From Bacteroidota bacterium (lineage in GTDB: Bacteria > Bacteroidota > Bacteroidia > Bacteroidales > JAGNHN01), in assembly GCA_022710185.1 (NCBI GenBank), contig JAKLHK010000007.1, positions 1-64,000 on the forward strand: 64,000 nucleotides of DNA, given 5' to 3'. The position numbers were made by a program, and so were the translations under genes. The notes below the pieces were generated by a model that saw only the letters and a program-made list of their open reading frames with translations, had not been told where the DNA came from and ran no database searches. Positions 56,902-64,000 of this stretch are shown one piece after another (position 1 is the stretch's first letter; every line of letters starts with the position of its first letter).

Positions 56902-58563
56902 ATGATCCTACGCATCCTGGTTGCCCTGGCGTTCTCTTGCCTGCTGTCTGCTCAAGCGCATGCTTCCACCCTCCGGGCCGATAGCGCTGCTATGCCCGGG
57001 GTGGTCCTGGATACCCTTGCGGCCAATCAGGATACCTCCCTGAGCCAGCAAATCAACAACCTTTTCGTTCCTGTGGTCGACAACCTGGCCAGCGTACTTT
57101 TCTATGATCCTTTTGCCGCCATGGGCATATACGACCCCGTGATCCGGAATGATGAGGGTGATGTCGTGTTCGACGAGAGCGGGCAGCCACGAACCGCACC
57201 CATCGCGTTGGTGGTGGTCTGGCTCATCATCGGGGCGGTATTTTTCACCATCTACTTCAGGTTCATTAACATTCGCGGGTTCCGTCATGCCATCGACCTC
57301 GTCAGGGGACGCTACGATGACCCCCGGAGCAAAGGCGAGGTATCGCACTTCCAGGCCCTGGCTACGGCCCTCTCCGCCACCGTGGGCCTTGGCAACATCG
57401 CCGGGGTTGCCATTGCTATCGCCGTGGGAGGACCGGGCGCAACATTCTGGATGATCCTGGCCGGACTGCTGGGTATGTCATCCAAGTTCACCGAATGCAC
57501 CCTGGGGGTGAAGTACAGGGAAATCGACGAACGGGGCGTAGTGTCCGGCGGTCCGATGTACTATCTCAAAAAAGGCCTGGCAAAAAAGGGCATGGGTGGT
57601 CTTGGTAAGGTCTTGGCCTTGATCTTCGCCATAATGGTCATCGGGGGATCATTCGGGGGCGGAAATATGTTCCAGGCCAACCAGGCTTTTGCCCAGTTCG
57701 TATACATCGCCCCGGCCCTGGAAGGGAAAGGCGCCTTCTTCGGGTTCATCCTCGCCATCCTGGTGGGGATCGTCATCATCGGGGGTATCCGCAGCATTGC
57801 CAACGTTACCGACAAGATCGTACCCTTCATGGCGGCGTTCTATGTGATCTCCTGCCTGGCTATCATTGGCATCAACTACGACCGGACCGGCGATGCCATT
57901 CTATTGATCATCGACGGGGCATTTGCTCCCGATGCACTGAAAGGGGGAGTGATCGGTGTCCTCATTACCGGTTTCCGCCGTGCGGCCTTCTCCAATGAGG
58001 CCGGTGTGGGTTCCGCAGCCATTGCCCACTCGGCCGTGCGCACCGACAAACCAATTACCGAAGGATTTGTGGCCTTGCTCGAGCCATTCATTGACACGGT
58101 GGTGATCTGCACCATGACTGCCCTGGTCATCGTGTTCACCGGGGTGTATGAACATGGTACCGGGCTCCAGGGAACCGAGCTGACATCCAACGCCTTTGCT
58201 ACGGTGGTGCCATGGTACCCTTACCTTCTGGTGGTGGCCATCTTCCTCTTCGCCTTCTCCACCATGATCTCCTGGTCCTATTATGGAATGAAGGGCTTCG
58301 ACTACCTCTTCGGGAAGTTTTTCGAAAAGGTGTTCGGCCAGCGCGCCATTGGCGACACGGTCTATCGCGTCCTCTTCCTTGGGATGATCATTGTCGGCTC
58401 CTCCTCCGAGCTGAGCGCCGTCACCGATTTCAGCGACATGATGATCCTTTCCCTGGCCTTTCCCAACATCGTAGGCCTGATCATCCTTGCCCCTGAGGTC
58501 AAACGCGACCTTAAAGACTATCTTGCCAGGCTGCGCGCTGGCGAGATAAAAAAGTTCCAGTAA
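56902..58563 (+). CDS. Alanine/glycine:cation symporter (AGCS family)
   Basis: Sodium-coupled uptake of alanine or glycine. The 553-residue protein begins with a cleavable-type segment (about 1-20, [10 protein letters not shown]) and a polar N-terminal extension to about 95. The AGCS core follows, with [49 protein letters not shown] and [19 protein letters not shown], the family fingerprint. About 10-11 helices are expected. The signal-like segment with a roughly 70-residue polar extension is typical of some Bacteroidota members. The gene lies between DUF2851 and the ComEA-like gene. Confidence 0.92.
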   Translation: MILRILVALAFSCLLSAQAHASTLRADSAAMPGVVLDTLAANQDTSLSQQINNLFVPVVDNLASVLFYDPFAAMGIYDPVIRNDEGDVVFDESGQPRTAPIALVVVWLIIGAVFFTIYFRFINIRGFRHAIDLVRGRYDDPRSKGEVSHFQALATALSATVGLGNIAGVAIAIAVGGPGATFWMILAGLLGMSSKFTECTLGVKYREIDERGVVSGGPMYYLKKGLAKKGMGGLGKVLALIFAIMVIGGSFGGGNMFQANQAFAQFVYIAPALEGKGAFFGFILAILVGIVIIGGIRSIANVTDKIVPFMAAFYVISCLAIIGINYDRTGDAILLIIDGAFAPDALKGGVIGVLITGFRRAAFSNEAGVGSAAIAHSAVRTDKPITEGFVALLEPFIDTVVICTMTALVIVFTGVYEHGTGLQGTELTSNAFATVVPWYPYLLVVAIFLFAFSTMISWSYYGMKGFDYLFGKFFEKVFGQRAIGDTVYRVLFLGMIIVGSSSELSAVTDFSDMMILSLAFPNIVGLIILAPEVKRDLKDYLARLRAGEIKKFQ

Positions 58564-58568
58564 AAGTT

Positions 58569-58599
58569 TCCGTTTCCGGGGGGGAAAACGTCTAATTAG
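58569..58599 (+). promoter_or_regulatory. Shared promoter-like motif, copy 3, before the ComEA-like gene
   Basis: TCCGTTT (58569-58575), 11 bases, then AACGTCTAATTAG (58587-58599), 18 bases before the ATG at 58618. It begins 6 bases after the AGCS stop. The right block is identical to copy 2 over 13 bases. The spacer has a G-run that could pair partly with the TTTCC of the left block, a weaker alternative reading. Confidence 0.6.
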
Positions 58600-58617
58600 G
58601 AGTACCTACCCCCCCTG

Positions 58618-59319
58618 ATGATGTGGAAAGACCTGCTGTCCTTCAACCGGGCCGAGCGCCGCGGTATCTGGCTGCTCATGGCCATCGCTGTCCTGCTGTG
58701 GACAGCCAACCTGATCTACCCGGCGAAACGCAACGGATACCACGAAATGAGCGGTCCGGAGAGGGAAAGGCTGCTCGAAGCCGCCCGGAGCCTGCGCATG
58801 CAGGCTGAGGCGGCGCGCAGTGTCAGGCATGACAGCCTGCAAGGCCGTAGGCAATGGGAAGTTAAAAAGTGGCATCCTTCCAATTTTCCCAAACGCGGGC
58901 CCAAATCCCCGGACATGCCGGTCCGTCTTGTGGAGCTCAATGCTGCCGACTCGGCCACGCTGGAAAAACTTCCTGGAATTGGTCCCGTACTGGCCTCCCG
59001 GATTGTGCGCTACCGCGACCGCCTCGGCGGCTTCCATACCACCGCCCAGCTGCTCGAAGTGTACGGACTGAAACCGGAATGGCTGCAGCGGTTTTCGGAA
59101 AGGATCAGCGTGGATCCTTCGACAGTTAAACCCCTGGATTTCCAGCAGGCGGAGTTTCGCGACCTGGCCCGTCACCCCTATGTGGGCTACGAGCTGACCC
59201 GGACGATCTTCCGGCTGCGCCGTCAGGAGCGACTCCCCGAGGATGCCACAGAACTATGCAGGGCCCTGGGGCTCAGCGACAGCCTCAGCATGCGGCTGAG
59301 GCCTTACCTCCCGCACTGA
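58618..59319 (+). CDS. ComEA-like helix-hairpin-helix DNA-binding protein
   Basis: A 233-residue protein with an N-terminal membrane helix (about 17-34) and a basic periplasmic stretch. A helix-hairpin-helix domain at about 107-140 (VELNAADSATLEKLPGIGPVLASRIV) is the ComEA type that binds double-stranded DNA during uptake. A second helical segment (EFRDLARHPYVGYELTRTIFRLRRQ) may be another HhH unit. ComEA of Bacillus has one HhH; a longer form with two is common in Bacteroidota. The motif at 58569-58599 matches those of comEC and DUF2851. The ATG at 58621 is an equal start option. Confidence 0.88.
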   Translation: MMWKDLLSFNRAERRGIWLLMAIAVLLWTANLIYPAKRNGYHEMSGPERERLLEAARSLRMQAEAARSVRHDSLQGRRQWEVKKWHPSNFPKRGPKSPDMPVRLVELNAADSATLEKLPGIGPVLASRIVRYRDRLGGFHTTAQLLEVYGLKPEWLQRFSERISVDPSTVKPLDFQQAEFRDLARHPYVGYELTRTIFRLRRQERLPEDATELCRALGLSDSLSMRLRPYLPH

Positions 59320-59347
59320 ACGGCCCGGACCACTTCGCAGAAATTCC

Positions 59348-59355
59348 TACCTTTA
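59348..59355 (+). promoter_or_regulatory. -7-like element (TACCTTTA) before ftsE
   Basis: TACCTTTA, one mismatch from TAnnTTTG, 63 bases before the ftsE ATG. The context CCTACCTTTAT is the same as at 9328-9338. Confidence 0.4.
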
Positions 59356-59418
59356 TCCGCCCGCATCACCTCAACCGGTGGGTACCGGCAGGCGCGGGTC
59401 GCTAATACCCTCTGCTCC

Positions 59419-60087
59419 ATGGCGCTCGATACCATCATCGAACTCAGCAATGTCTCCATCTATCAGAAGAATATCCTCATCCTCACTAATGTGAGCTTCA
59501 CCATTAACCGGGGAGAGTTTGTATACCTTATCGGGCGCACCGGCAGCGGTAAAAGCAGCCTCCTGAAGACCCTCTATGCCGATCTCCCCCTGGTGGAAGG
59601 GCAGGCCAGGATTGCCGATATCGGCCTTAATCATCTGAAAAAGAAAGATATACCATTTCTTAGGCGCAAGCTGGGCATCGTATTCCAGGACTTTCAACTC
59701 CTGCCCGACCGGACTGTGAACGACAACCTCCTGTTCGTGCTTCGGGCCACCGGATGGACCGAACGCCCCAAAATGCAGCAACGCATTCAGGATGTGCTGG
59801 AAAAGGTCGGACTGGGGACCAAGGGGTTCAAAATGCCCAACGAACTTTCAGGTGGGGAGCAGCAAAGGGTGGCCATCGCCCGGGCCCTGCTGAACGATCC
59901 CGATGTAATCCTCGCCGATGAGCCTACGGGTAATCTGGATCCCGATACCAGCATCGGGATTATGAACCTGATGTTCGAGATCAGCAAGGCCGGAAGGGCC
60001 GTACTGATGGCTACCCACGATTACAATATCATCCGGAGGTTCCCTTCCCGTATCCTGCGCTGCGACCACGGCAACGTACTGAGCTAA
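59419..60087 (+). CDS. ftsE: Cell division ATP-binding protein FtsE
   Basis: ABC-type ATPase that, with FtsX, controls peptidoglycan hydrolases at the septum. The 222-residue protein has Walker [11 protein letters not shown], the Q-loop [10 protein letters not shown], the signature [15 protein letters not shown] and Walker [14 protein letters not shown]. The early FtsE motif TFTINRGEF-type ([16 protein letters not shown]) distinguishes it from generic ABC proteins. ftsX is not adjacent, as is usual in Bacteroidota. It is transcribed alone and ends 4 bases from the convergent glycosyltransferase. Confidence 0.92.
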   Translation: MALDTIIELSNVSIYQKNILILTNVSFTINRGEFVYLIGRTGSGKSSLLKTLYADLPLVEGQARIADIGLNHLKKKDIPFLRRKLGIVFQDFQLLPDRTVNDNLLFVLRATGWTERPKMQQRIQDVLEKVGLGTKGFKMPNELSGGEQQRVAIARALLNDPDVILADEPTGNLDPDTSIGIMNLMFEISKAGRAVLMATHDYNIIRRFPSRILRCDHGNVLS

Positions 60088-60091
60088 GGGC

Positions 60092-61225
60092 TTAGGGGAA
60101 AAGCATGCCCATCAATGCCTTGGCATTGTGCGCATTGGAAAAGCCGTTCGAGGTAAGCACCGCACGGCGACGCTCCATTTCTTCCTGAGGGAATTCATGC
60201 TCAAAGCATTCCTTCACCGCCCGCTTCATCTCCTCGACGGTATCGCGGATGATGCATAGCTCTTCCAGCCCGGTATGGCATACCATGGGAGTGTTGACCA
60301 GGCAGAACCTGCCGATGTGCAGGGCCAGAAGCAGCTTCAGCTTGATGCCCGTGGCCTGGAAGGTAGGAAGGATGTTCACCTGGGCCTCGCGCACCAATGC
60401 GGCGATGCCCTCACTGTCGAGTCCCAGCCTCAACTCCACATTGGGATATTGGGCCACCGTTTCCCTTAACTCCCGGCTGGGTTTGTTCCCGGCGATGATG
60501 AGCGGAAGATCAAGGTCGTTGAACACCTGGCGGGTCAGGAATAGGGCCGCTTCGTTGTTTTCCCCGACATCGAGGCTGGCATGGTACAGCGCGTAGCTCC
60601 CCATCCCCGGCAGGATTTCAACAGCCTCCTGGGGGTGAAAGGCCGTGATGGTCTGTACGTTGCGGTATTTCTGACTGAAGTATTCCTGATCATTTGTGGA
60701 GATGGCCGCGATGCCGGAAGCCAAGTGCAGTACCCGCTCGTAACGCCTGAGCTTGGCCGCCTCGTTCAGGAAATAATACCGTTTGAAGATGTTGTGTTCG
60801 ACCTTGGCCAGCCCCCCGTAGTATTCATGCTCAATATTGTGGGTCCTCACCACCCTAACCCGCTTTCGCAGTCGGGGCTCTTCCAGGTAATAGCAGGTAT
60901 GAAGGCCTTCGAGGAGAATGGGGAAATCATCCTGCAGCAGCCTGCGGGTGAGGGTCTCGTTCGTCCGCGTGGCCACGATGTAGGGCCGACGGTTGAAGAG
61001 ATTGGTCTTGGAAATGTCCCGGTGATAATAGCTTACACTAAGGCAGAGGGTTTCAAGCTCAGGGGCAGACTCACGGCCATATTGAAAACAATGGAGGTGC
61101 ACCCCAACGCCCAGGGCATGAAGGGCCTTGATCTTATGAAAGATGTCGATAGCCCCCCCATAATTCACCGGAACGGGTATGTCGAAGGCAACGATATGAA
61201 CCTCAGGCGTTACAGGCCGTTGCAT
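60092..61225 (-). CDS. Glycosyltransferase, GT4-like
   Basis: A 377-residue GT-B glycosyltransferase. The N-terminal fold starts VHIVAFDIPVPVNYGGAIDIFHKIKAL; the C-terminal part has LIIAGNKPSRELRETVAQYPNVELRLG and VNILPTFQATGIKLKLLLALHIGRFCLVN, in place of the usual donor-binding E-x7-E of GT4. This suggests a divergent member; the donor and acceptor are unknown. The start overlaps the end of the next glycosyltransferase gene by 23 bases, so they form a pair. The family is often linked to surface polysaccharide or protein glycosylation. Confidence 0.82.
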   Translation of the reverse strand: MQRPVTPEVHIVAFDIPVPVNYGGAIDIFHKIKALHALGVGVHLHCFQYGRESAPELETLCLSVSYYHRDISKTNLFNRRPYIVATRTNETLTRRLLQDDFPILLEGLHTCYYLEEPRLRKRVRVVRTHNIEHEYYGGLAKVEHNIFKRYYFLNEAAKLRRYERVLHLASGIAAISTNDQEYFSQKYRNVQTITAFHPQEAVEILPGMGSYALYHASLDVGENNEAALFLTRQVFNDLDLPLIIAGNKPSRELRETVAQYPNVELRLGLDSEGIAALVREAQVNILPTFQATGIKLKLLLALHIGRFCLVNTPMVCHTGLEELCIIRDTVEEMKRAVKECFEHEFPQEEMERRRAVLTSNGFSNAHNAKALMGMLFP

Positions 61226-62330
61226 AGATCTCCCTCAGGGTTTCTTTCTCGTTCTCCCAGCACAACGTACGGGATGCAATGTTAAGGTTTTCCTTCCATA
61301 TCCTGCGCCTGGCCTCATCCCCAAGCATCTGCTCAAGCAGGCCGGCGATCACCTCAGGTTCATGGGATGGGGTGACCAGGCCAAGTTCGTACTCTCGCAC
61401 CAGCCCGGCGACTTCAGGAAGCTCGGAACAGAGGATGGGGATCCCGGCCTGGATGTAATCGAACACTTTGTTGGGCAGGCTGAAGCGATAATTGATATTC
61501 GTGGCCTTGTCGAGCGAGAGCCCGATATCGGCGGCTTCCGTATAGCGCATAAGCTCCTCGTAGGGCATGCGCGGAAAAAAATGGACCCTGTCCTGCAACC
61601 CGGCCTCTTCCCTCAGGGCTTTAAGCCGGGGAATGACATCCCCTCCGCCGACAATAATCATGTGCGCGTGATCGAGGTGGGCCATGGCCTGCAGGGCCTC
61701 CTCGGCACCCCGGTCGACGTTGATCCCCGCTCCCTGCAGGATGATCAGCCGGCCGGAGGGCGGCAGCTCGGCCGGACGTTGCCCTCCGGAGGAGCGTTCC
61801 CTGCGCCGGGGCACATTGCGCACCACCGCGGGCCGCTTACCATACTCCTGCTCGTATAGGGTGGCGATAGAGGCATTTACCGTCACCAGGTACCGGAGCC
61901 GGGGGAAAAGGCGGCGCTCGAGGCCCTTCCATACCCTTCGTACCACCGGCCGGCCTTCCAGTTCAGGAACTCCGGTGAAATACTCATGGCTGTCGTATAC
62001 CAGGGGGATGCCCCGGATGCGGGAAACCAGAAAGCAGGGCAGCAGGGTGTCCAGGTCGTTGGCCACAATAAGATCAGCCCTTCTCCACAAAATGAAGCAG
62101 AACAAGCGCAGGTTGAAGGCCGCATAGAACATCGGGCCCCGGCTCCAGGGCAGCATCATGCGGCGCAGGCTGTAAGGGCGTTGCGGTATGGCTGGGCTCT
62201 GTTTCAGCCTACGGCCGATGAGCAATACGTTGAAGCCCATCTCGTGCAGCAGGCTGCACGAGCGCTCCACGCGCTGGTCGGTAGCCAGATCGTTGGTCAC
62301 AGCCACGATGACGTTCCGCCTTCTTCCCAT
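61203..62330 (-). CDS. Glycosyltransferase family 4 protein
   Basis: A 375-residue GT4-type glycosyltransferase. The N-terminal half begins MGRRRNVIVAVTNDLATDQRVERS, typical of Bacteroidota GT4 proteins, with ADLIVANDLDTLLPCFLVSR and PLVYDSHEYFTGVPELEG. The C-terminal half has IILQGAGINVDRGAEEALQAM, RVHFFPRMPYEELMRYTEAADIGLSL and NKVFDYIQAGIPILCSELPEV, the nucleotide-sugar side. A perfect promoter element (62336-62343) ends five bases before the ATG at 62330, which would give a leaderless message. Reading from 62441 adds 37 residues of atypical composition and is not preferred. Confidence 0.88.
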   Translation of the reverse strand: MGRRRNVIVAVTNDLATDQRVERSCSLLHEMGFNVLLIGRRLKQSPAIPQRPYSLRRMMLPWSRGPMFYAAFNLRLFCFILWRRADLIVANDLDTLLPCFLVSRIRGIPLVYDSHEYFTGVPELEGRPVVRRVWKGLERRLFPRLRYLVTVNASIATLYEQEYGKRPAVVRNVPRRRERSSGGQRPAELPPSGRLIILQGAGINVDRGAEEALQAMAHLDHAHMIIVGGGDVIPRLKALREEAGLQDRVHFFPRMPYEELMRYTEAADIGLSLDKATNINYRFSLPNKVFDYIQAGIPILCSELPEVAGLVREYELGLVTPSHEPEVIAGLLEQMLGDEARRRIWKENLNIASRTLCWENEKETLREIYATACNA

Positions 62331-62335
62331 CCCGT

Positions 62336-62343
62336 CAAAGGTA
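62336..62343 (-). promoter_or_regulatory. -7 promoter element directly before the glycosyltransferase pair
   Basis: Minus strand TACCTTTG, an exact TAnnTTTG match, with five bases to the ATG at 62330. The transcription start would fall at or next to the start codon. Confidence 0.6.
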
Positions 62344-62402
62344 AGTAAACCCTGCGCTCCCCCATCCCAGGATACGGGAATCATGCCATGGCAGAAAGGC
62401 GC

Positions 62403-62431
62403 AAAAAAAGAGCGGACCCCAGGGCCCGCTC
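62403..62431 (-). terminator. Rho-independent terminator after the BNR-repeat protein gene
   Basis: GAGCGG (minus strand) pairs with CCGCTC across a GC-rich loop, followed by seven T. It is 25 bases after the stop at 62456 and shields the glycosyltransferase promoter. Confidence 0.85.
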
Positions 62432-62455
62432 CGGTTGTCAAACCATTACCAAAAA

Positions 62456-63811
62456 TTACTGGCGCACCAGTTTCTGGGACCAGCTGAAGTCACCGCTGAC
62501 GAGTTCTGCAATGTAGAACCCTGCCGTAAGGTGGCTGAGGTCGACGGGGATGTTATACGTCACCATCGACTGTTCCTTGGTGGTGGAATAGACGCTGCGG
62601 CCGCTGAGGTCGCGGATATTCAGCACCACTTCCTGGTTTTCGAAACCTTTCAGTGCGAAAGTGAAGGCGCCCTCAGAGGGGTTGGGGTAAACCACCACGC
62701 CCTGTTCCTTCTGCAGCTGCTGCATCACTTCGGTGAGGATGCCGGTATACTTGTACATGCCGCCCACGGTGGAAGGCATGGTCTGGTCGGTGAACCCGCC
62801 GGCCCATCCGTTGCCCGGATCGGCCCAGCCGGTCGACAGGAACTGTATGCCCTGGGTGCCGATGAAATCGGTCCAGGTATGCCCGCCGTCATAGCTGTAG
62901 GAGCATCCGGAAAGACCGGTGGCAGCGCCTGTGCTTACGAAGGTCTCTGCGGTGCCCGGGACGTGGGCCATATCGTTGGTATACACCGGGCCGGTGTGGT
63001 TGATGAGGGTCCAGGTCTGACCGCCGTTGAAGGTCTCGTACATGGTGCCGGTAGAGGCAGAACCCTTGTCCTGGGCAATGCCGTGCAGTCCAGTAGCCAT
63101 ATATACATTGGTATAGGTGGTCAGCGGGGTCTGGGAGACGGTCCAGTTCAGGCCCTTGTTAGTGCTGTGGAACACCCGCCCCTTTTGGGTGCCGAACCAG
63201 ATGGTGTCGCCCACGGCATCGTAATATCCAACAATGCCCCATTCTCCGCTGAGCGGGGCCGGGATGTTGGCCTGAGGTACACGGGTCCAGGTGGTCCCCC
63301 CGTCGGTCGTGGTATAGATCTCGAAGTATCCGCCTACGGGGTCACCCTGGCATACGCCGTTATTGGCATCGAAGAAGTGGATGACGTTGGGGAAGGAGCC
63401 GAGGGAAGCCGAGAAGGTGGCGGTAGTCTGGCGGGTCCAGGTGAGGCCGCCGTTGTGGGTCACATAGATGCCCTGGGCCGGCGTCGTTCCGCCCGTGGGA
63501 TGGTACATGGGTACCCATGCGGTGTCGGCATTGATGCCGAAGATCATGGCCATATCCAGTCCTACCGTTCCATTGACGGTACCCGGGGTCCACAGGGTAC
63601 CTCCATTGGTTGTGCGGGTGAACTCCTGTATGGTGGCGGCGGTACCGCTGCCATCGTAGGCAGCGGCCCAAACGATGTTCTGATCCACCACACTCACGTG
63701 GTTGATGCCGCGGGAAGCGGCGGCAAATCCGGTGGCCTGCTGCACCCACTGGGCGGAGACCATGGCCGTGAGGCCCAGCAGAAGACTAAGGGAAAGTAAG
63801 CGTTTCATCAT
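62456..63811 (-). CDS. Secreted BNR/sialidase-like repeat protein with T9SS sorting domain
   Basis: A 451-residue exported protein. A signal peptide (about 1-20, LTAMVSAQ) is followed by repeated Asp-box-like units (TTNGGTLWTPG, THNGGLTWTRQ, TTDGGTTWTRV, TFNGGQTWTLI, YDGGHTWTDF), which mark six- or seven-bladed propellers of the BNR/photosystem-stability-factor type. The C-terminal 80 residues are a type A T9SS sorting domain (VVVYPNPSEGAFTF, LNIRDLSGRSVYST, ending WSQKLVRQ). Sialidase catalytic residues are not identified, so an enzymatic role is not claimed. The second ATG at 63808 is an equal start option. A perfect promoter element lies at 63850-63857. Confidence 0.87.
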   Translation of the reverse strand: MMKRLLSLSLLLGLTAMVSAQWVQQATGFAAASRGINHVSVVDQNIVWAAAYDGSGTAATIQEFTRTTNGGTLWTPGTVNGTVGLDMAMIFGINADTAWVPMYHPTGGTTPAQGIYVTHNGGLTWTRQTTATFSASLGSFPNVIHFFDANNGVCQGDPVGGYFEIYTTTDGGTTWTRVPQANIPAPLSGEWGIVGYYDAVGDTIWFGTQKGRVFHSTNKGLNWTVSQTPLTTYTNVYMATGLHGIAQDKGSASTGTMYETFNGGQTWTLINHTGPVYTNDMAHVPGTAETFVSTGAATGLSGCSYSYDGGHTWTDFIGTQGIQFLSTGWADPGNGWAGGFTDQTMPSTVGGMYKYTGILTEVMQQLQKEQGVVVYPNPSEGAFTFALKGFENQEVVLNIRDLSGRSVYSTTKEQSMVTYNIPVDLSHLTAGFYIAELVSGDFSWSQKLVRQ

Positions 63812-63849
63812 GCATTAATGATTAGGGTTAGACGTATAGCTTGGTGTCC

Positions 63850-63857
63850 CAAAAGTA
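63850..63857 (-). promoter_or_regulatory. -7 promoter element before the BNR-repeat protein gene
   Basis: Minus strand TACTTTTG, an exact TAnnTTTG match, 38 bases before the ATG at 63811. Confidence 0.7.
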
Positions 63858-63894
63858 CACTTTTTTGTAAAGGGAAGCGGTGGCCCTCGAACGT

Positions 63895-63923
63895 AAAAAC
63901 GCCCCGGATCATACCGGGGCGTT
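63895..63923 (-). terminator. Rho-independent terminator of the gene entering from the right edge
   Basis: AACGCCCCGG (63898-63907) pairs with CCGGGGCGTT (63914-63923), a 10-bp perfect stem with a 6-base loop. On the minus strand it is followed by TTTTT counting the stem's last two bases. It lies 57 bases after the stop at 63981. Confidence 0.9.
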
Positions 63924-63980
63924 CCTGATATCCCACAGGCAGTAAGGCTTACTGTCGAAGCCACTGCCTTCGGACCGCCA

Positions 63981-64000
63981 TCAGCGGATCACCAGCTTGC
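63981..64000 (-). CDS. C-terminal end of another T9SS cargo protein (partial)
   Basis: On the minus strand the last codons before the edge read K-L-V-I-R followed by TGA at 63981-63983. KLVIR or a close form is the usual last pentapeptide of type A T9SS sorting domains, as in the neighbouring protein that ends KLVRQ. A terminator follows at the right distance. The rest of the gene lies outside the window, so its kind cannot be told. Confidence 0.6.

Noticed and set aside
59419-60087. FtsE without FtsX as a possible loss or reassigned function
   Set aside because: In Bacteroidota ftsX is usually encoded elsewhere, so the lack of an adjacent copy says little.
63828-63857. ACGTCTAA on the minus strand before the BNR-repeat gene, a possible fourth copy of the shared motif
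   Set aside because: The left block would read TACTTTT (five of seven) with a different spacing, and the same bases form a perfect housekeeping TACTTTTG element, which explains them better.

Overview
The window comes from a member of the Bacteroidota with an unusually high GC content (I estimate the high fifties in percent). The evidence is consistent. Two proteins, plus a third cut by the right edge, carry type IX secretion (T9SS) C-terminal sorting signals. There is a fused SecDF, a PorE-like OmpA protein, and TAnnTTTG promoter elements of the Bacteroidetes type in front of many genes. Ribosome binding sites of the Shine-Dalgarno type are not evident. Families largely confined to the phylum (DUF2851, DUF4230, the so-called asparagine synthetase B family) are also present. 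I cannot name a genus. The region is gene-dense chromosomal housekeeping DNA. I saw no phage, insertion sequence, CRISPR array, tRNA or rRNA.

Layout, left to right. 1-9.1 kb (minus): pyrF (cut by the window edge), prfA, purM, a PorE-like envelope protein, tatA and secDF. 9.4-12.5 kb: a T9SS-secreted FG-GAP repeat protein and a beta-barrel protein. 12.6-19.2 kb (minus): LOG-type phosphoribohydrolase, uvrA, a lytic transglycosylase, rfbC and lpd; the uvrA/transglycosylase/rfbC reading frames touch or overlap. 19.4-28.7 kb: a Cys/Met-metabolism PLP enzyme, gcvP and two different membrane pyrophosphatases in tandem. 28.8-32.3 kb (plus): a tight operon of bifunctional nuclease, nucleoside transporter, thyA and folA. 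32.3-40.1 kb (minus): an unknown lipoprotein, the 'asparagine synthetase B' family protein, dnaB, and a transporter operon with a 47-residue MetS-like subunit. 40.3-45.7 kb (plus): ccmF/ccsA, a DUF2520 protein, a KdsC-like phosphatase, a UbiA prenyltransferase and maf. 46.6-52.3 kb (plus): surE, a small membrane protein, lpxB, a SpoIID-like protein and comEC. 52.3-55.4 kb (minus): a DUF4230 protein, rny, a 6S-like RNA, zapA and a small coiled-coil protein. 55.5-60.1 kb (plus): DUF2851, a sodium:alanine symporter, a ComEA-like protein and ftsE. 60.1-64 kb (minus): two glycosyltransferases, a T9SS BNR-repeat protein and the last codons of another T9SS cargo.

The most interesting signal is regulatory. 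comEC, the comEA-like gene and the DUF2851 gene lie kilobases apart with unrelated genes between them. Each carries the same element 28-31 bases before its start codon: TCCGTTT, 11-12 bases, then AACGTCT followed by a TTAG-like end. None of the three has the ordinary TAnnTTTG element there. This suggests a DNA-uptake regulon that includes DUF2851, whose N-terminal region has a PD...ExH arrangement like PD-(D/E)XK nucleases. Other observations worth a second look are a degenerate retropepsin-like domain fused to the PorE-like protein, the tandem pyrophosphatases with opposite potassium-dependence signatures and a 15-bp inverted repeat between them, an ATAACCGTT repeat cluster at 32.47 kb, and two genes (dnaB and a glycosyltransferase) whose promoters sit so close to the start codon that their mRNAs would be leaderless.
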